Assembly (NCBI GenBank): GCA_023389175.1
Contig: JAEWEW010000342.1
Location: forward strand, 1-7,311
Direction: 5' to 3'
Source: Pseudomonadota bacterium
Lineage (GTDB): Bacteria > Pseudomonadota > Gammaproteobacteria > Burkholderiales > Burkholderiaceae_E
Length of the DNA: 7,311 bases
Part shown: positions 5,721-7,311 of the stretch, piece by piece
Position numbering within the stretch: the stretch's first letter is position 1
Layout: each line of letters begins with the position of its first letter
Position numbers and translations under genes: made by a program
Notes under the pieces: model-generated
What the model saw: the letters and a program-made list of their open reading frames with translations, nothing else
Databases searched by the model: none
What the model was told of the DNA's origin: nothing

Positions 5721-5750
5721 ATTCTATCCGGTGGCGCGAGGGTGGGTCAA
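5721..5750 (-). promoter_or_regulatory. sigma70-type promoter of the tRNA gene
   Basis: The minus strand shows TTGACC (5750-5745), an 18-base spacer and TAGAAT (5726-5721), followed by a GC-rich discriminator CGGGGC. The tRNA begins 12 bases after the last base of the -10 element, so the primary transcript would carry only a few extra 5' bases. The promoter lies inside the 3' end of the histidine kinase gene, and that gene's TAG stop is the first half of the -10 hexamer. A GC-rich discriminator on a stable-RNA promoter suggests stringent (ppGpp/DksA) control; this is inferred from known examples. Confidence 0.7.
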
Positions 5751-7311
5751 AGGATGCCCGGCGGTCCGCGAGGATGCTTCCATGATCCTCGCGACCTCGC
5801 TGGAGGCCGCCGGCGCGGCGCGGCGGCCGGTGTCCGGGACGCCGAAGCGCACCTGGAAACGCGTGCCGGGCGGTGCGCCTGCGTCCCGGTACACCGGACT
5901 CGTGACCGTGACCGCTGCCTGGTGCTGGTCCGCGATCTCGAGCACGATGGCGAGCCCGAGGCCGCTGCCCTGGCTCCGGCTGCCGAGAACCTGGTAGAAG
6001 CGGTCGAAGATGCGTGCCTGGTCGGCTTCCGGGATGCCGCCGCCGGTGTCTTCCACCTCCAGGACCAGCGCCGCCGGCGCGGCGCCCCGGCGGGTGACCC
6101 GCACCGTCACCGAACCGCCGCGCGGCGTGTGGCGCAGCGCATTGTCGATCAGGTTGTTCATCAGCTCGCGCAGCAGCAGGGGCAGCCCCTCCAGGCGGGC
6201 GGGACCGGTATCGCATTCGAAGCCGAGGTCGATGCCGCGGCCGAGCGCCTGCGGTACCCACTCGCCGACGACGCTGCGGGCAAGCCCGGGCAGGTCCAGG
6301 CGCTCGAACAGGGCGGCGTCGCGCAGGTTCTCCATCCGGGCGAGCGAGAGCAGCTGGGAGACCATACGCGCAGACCGCTCGGCGCTGCTGGCGATGTGGC
6401 GCAGGCTGTTGCGCAGCTCGTTGGCATCGCCTTCCTTCAGGGCGAGCTCCGCCTGCGTGCGCAGGCCGGCGAGCGGCGTCTTCAGCTGGTGAGCGGCGTC
6501 GCCGATGAATCGCTTCTGCGCGCCGATGTTCTGCTCCAGGCGCAGCAGCAGGTCGTTGAAGGCAGTCACCAGCGGCGCGATCTCCTCGGGCGTGCCGTGG
6601 GGATCAATCGGCGAGAAATCGTCGGGACGGCGGTTGCGGATGCGCTCCTGCACCGCCTTCAGGGGATGCAGCCCGCGCGAGAGGCCGAACCAGACCAGGA
6701 AGACCGCGATCGGCAGCAGCAGGAACTGCGGCACGATGATGCCGCGGATGATCTCGTTGGCCAGGGCGTTGCGGCGCTCCAGGGTCTCGCCGACCTGGAT
6801 CAGGATCGGACCGCGCGGATCGGCACGGTCCGGCGCCGAGCTCGCCACCCAGGTGTAGGCGATCCGCCAGTCCTCGCTGCGGACCGGGTGCGTTCGGCGC
6901 GCGAGGCTGCCCGGCGCGACCAGGTCGTACTGGCGGGGCGGCGGCAGGTCCGGATCACCCGCAAGCAGCTCACCGGAGGCCGAGCGCACCTGGAAGGCGC
7001 TCTGCTGCACGTCCTCCAGCGCGAGCAGCCCGCGCGGCGCGTCGAAGCTCTCCGGGGGCCGGTAGCTGCCGGTGATCTCGACATAGTTGGCGAGGGCGCG
7101 CAGCCGCTGGTCCAGCTCCGCATCGAACGGCACGTCCGCGAGCGCGCGCGCCACGACGAAGGTGAGCACCACCGACATCGGCCACAGGAGGGCGAGCGGC
7201 GCGAACATGAAGTCCAGGATCTCGGCGAACAGCGACCGGCGCCGATACGCCTCGCGCTTTCCGGTGCCGGTGCGCGGCTTGCGCCGGCGCTCGATCCAGT
7301 CCGGGCGGTCG
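5724..7311 (-). CDS. Sensor histidine kinase, TctE-like (5' end outside the window)
   Basis: This inner-membrane kinase should autophosphorylate on His and pass phosphate to a response regulator. Counting from the ATG at 7208, a first membrane helix spans about 2-25. A periplasmic sensing region with a PPESFD/FQVRS/GDPDLPPP pattern follows, then a second helix at about 149-172 and a HAMP-like linker. The H-box is RFIGDAAHQLKTPL with His240, the N-box ELMNNLIDNALRHTP is near 348, G1 is DTGGGIPE near 387, and G2 GSGLGLAIV is near 413. The layout fits TctE/QseC-like kinases with a 2CSK_N sensor. The 7208 ATG is probably internal: the frame stays open to 7311 and encodes a basic stretch ending RRRSLFAEILDF, typical of the cytoplasmic N-terminus, with no ATG, GTG or TTG in those codons. 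The response regulator is probably just upstream. The signal sensed is unknown. The TAG stop lies inside the tRNA promoter. Confidence 0.93.
   Translation of the reverse strand, partial: DRPDWIERRRKPRTGTGKREAYRRRSLFAEILDFMFAPLALLWPMSVVLTFVVARALADVPFDAELDQRLRALANYVEITGSYRPPESFDAPRGLLALEDVQQSAFQVRSASGELLAGDPDLPPPRQYDLVAPGSLARRTHPVRSEDWRIAYTWVASSAPDRADPRGPILIQVGETLERRNALANEIIRGIIVPQFLLLPIAVFLVWFGLSRGLHPLKAVQERIRNRRPDDFSPIDPHGTPEEIAPLVTAFNDLLLRLEQNIGAQKRFIGDAAHQLKTPLAGLRTQAELALKEGDANELRNSLRHIASSAERSARMVSQLLSLARMENLRDAALFERLDLPGLARSVVGEWVPQALGRGIDLGFECDTGPARLEGLPLLLRELMNNLIDNALRHTPRGGSVTVRVTRRGAAPAALVLEVEDTGGGIPEADQARIFDRFYQVLGSRSQGSGLGLAIVLEIADQHQAAVTVTSPVYRDAGAPPGTRFQVRFGVPDTGRRAAPAASSEVARIMEASSRTAGHPLTHPRATG

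Overview
This is a high-GC window in which every convincing gene lies on the minus strand. It is probably a betaproteobacterium of the Rhodocyclales/Burkholderiales kind. The grounds are the miaB/phoH neighbourhood, a TctE-like histidine kinase, a TACAAT-type promoter element in GC-rich DNA, and a Neisseria-like Slam/TbpB-type secretion pair. The order-level assignment is an inference.

Reading in the direction of transcription (from 7311 down to 1): (a) Positions 7311-5724 hold a sensor histidine kinase. Its 5' end is cut off by the window, because its frame stays open past the first ATG at 7208 to the edge. (b) A strong sigma70-like promoter (5750-5721) overlaps the kinase's last codons and drives a CAU-anticodon tRNA, most likely elongator tRNA-Met (5709-5633), with an encoded CCA end and a flawed acceptor stem. 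(c) A roughly 220-base spacer/leader (5632-5409) holds a candidate -10 element, a 12-base direct repeat and small inverted repeats. (d) A tightly packed five-gene cluster follows, with no visible terminator: a small secreted hypothetical protein (5408-5013), miaB (4999-3674), a Slam-type (DUF560) TPR/beta-barrel outer-membrane protein (3677-2283), a FecR-domain protein with a TbpB-like C-terminal barrel (2280-82), and the first 24 codons of a PhoH/YbeZ-family ATPase (71-1). Gene spacings are 13, -4, 2 and 10 bases, which suggests co-transcription and translational coupling.

The most interesting content is the Slam/FecR-TbpB pair. Slam proteins move surface lipoproteins and soluble hemophores with a C-terminal beta-barrel domain across the outer membrane (also called the type XI secretion system). 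The neighbouring gene looks like the matched cargo, but with an unusual plan: a cleavable non-lipoprotein signal, a periplasm-type FecR domain, a long acidic/Pro/Gly/Asn linker, and then a TbpB-like barrel. No ECF sigma factor or TonB receptor gene is present, so this is not a standard FecIRA signalling unit. The pair sits inside what is normally the contiguous miaB-phoH(ybeZ)-ybeY housekeeping cluster, as if inserted there.
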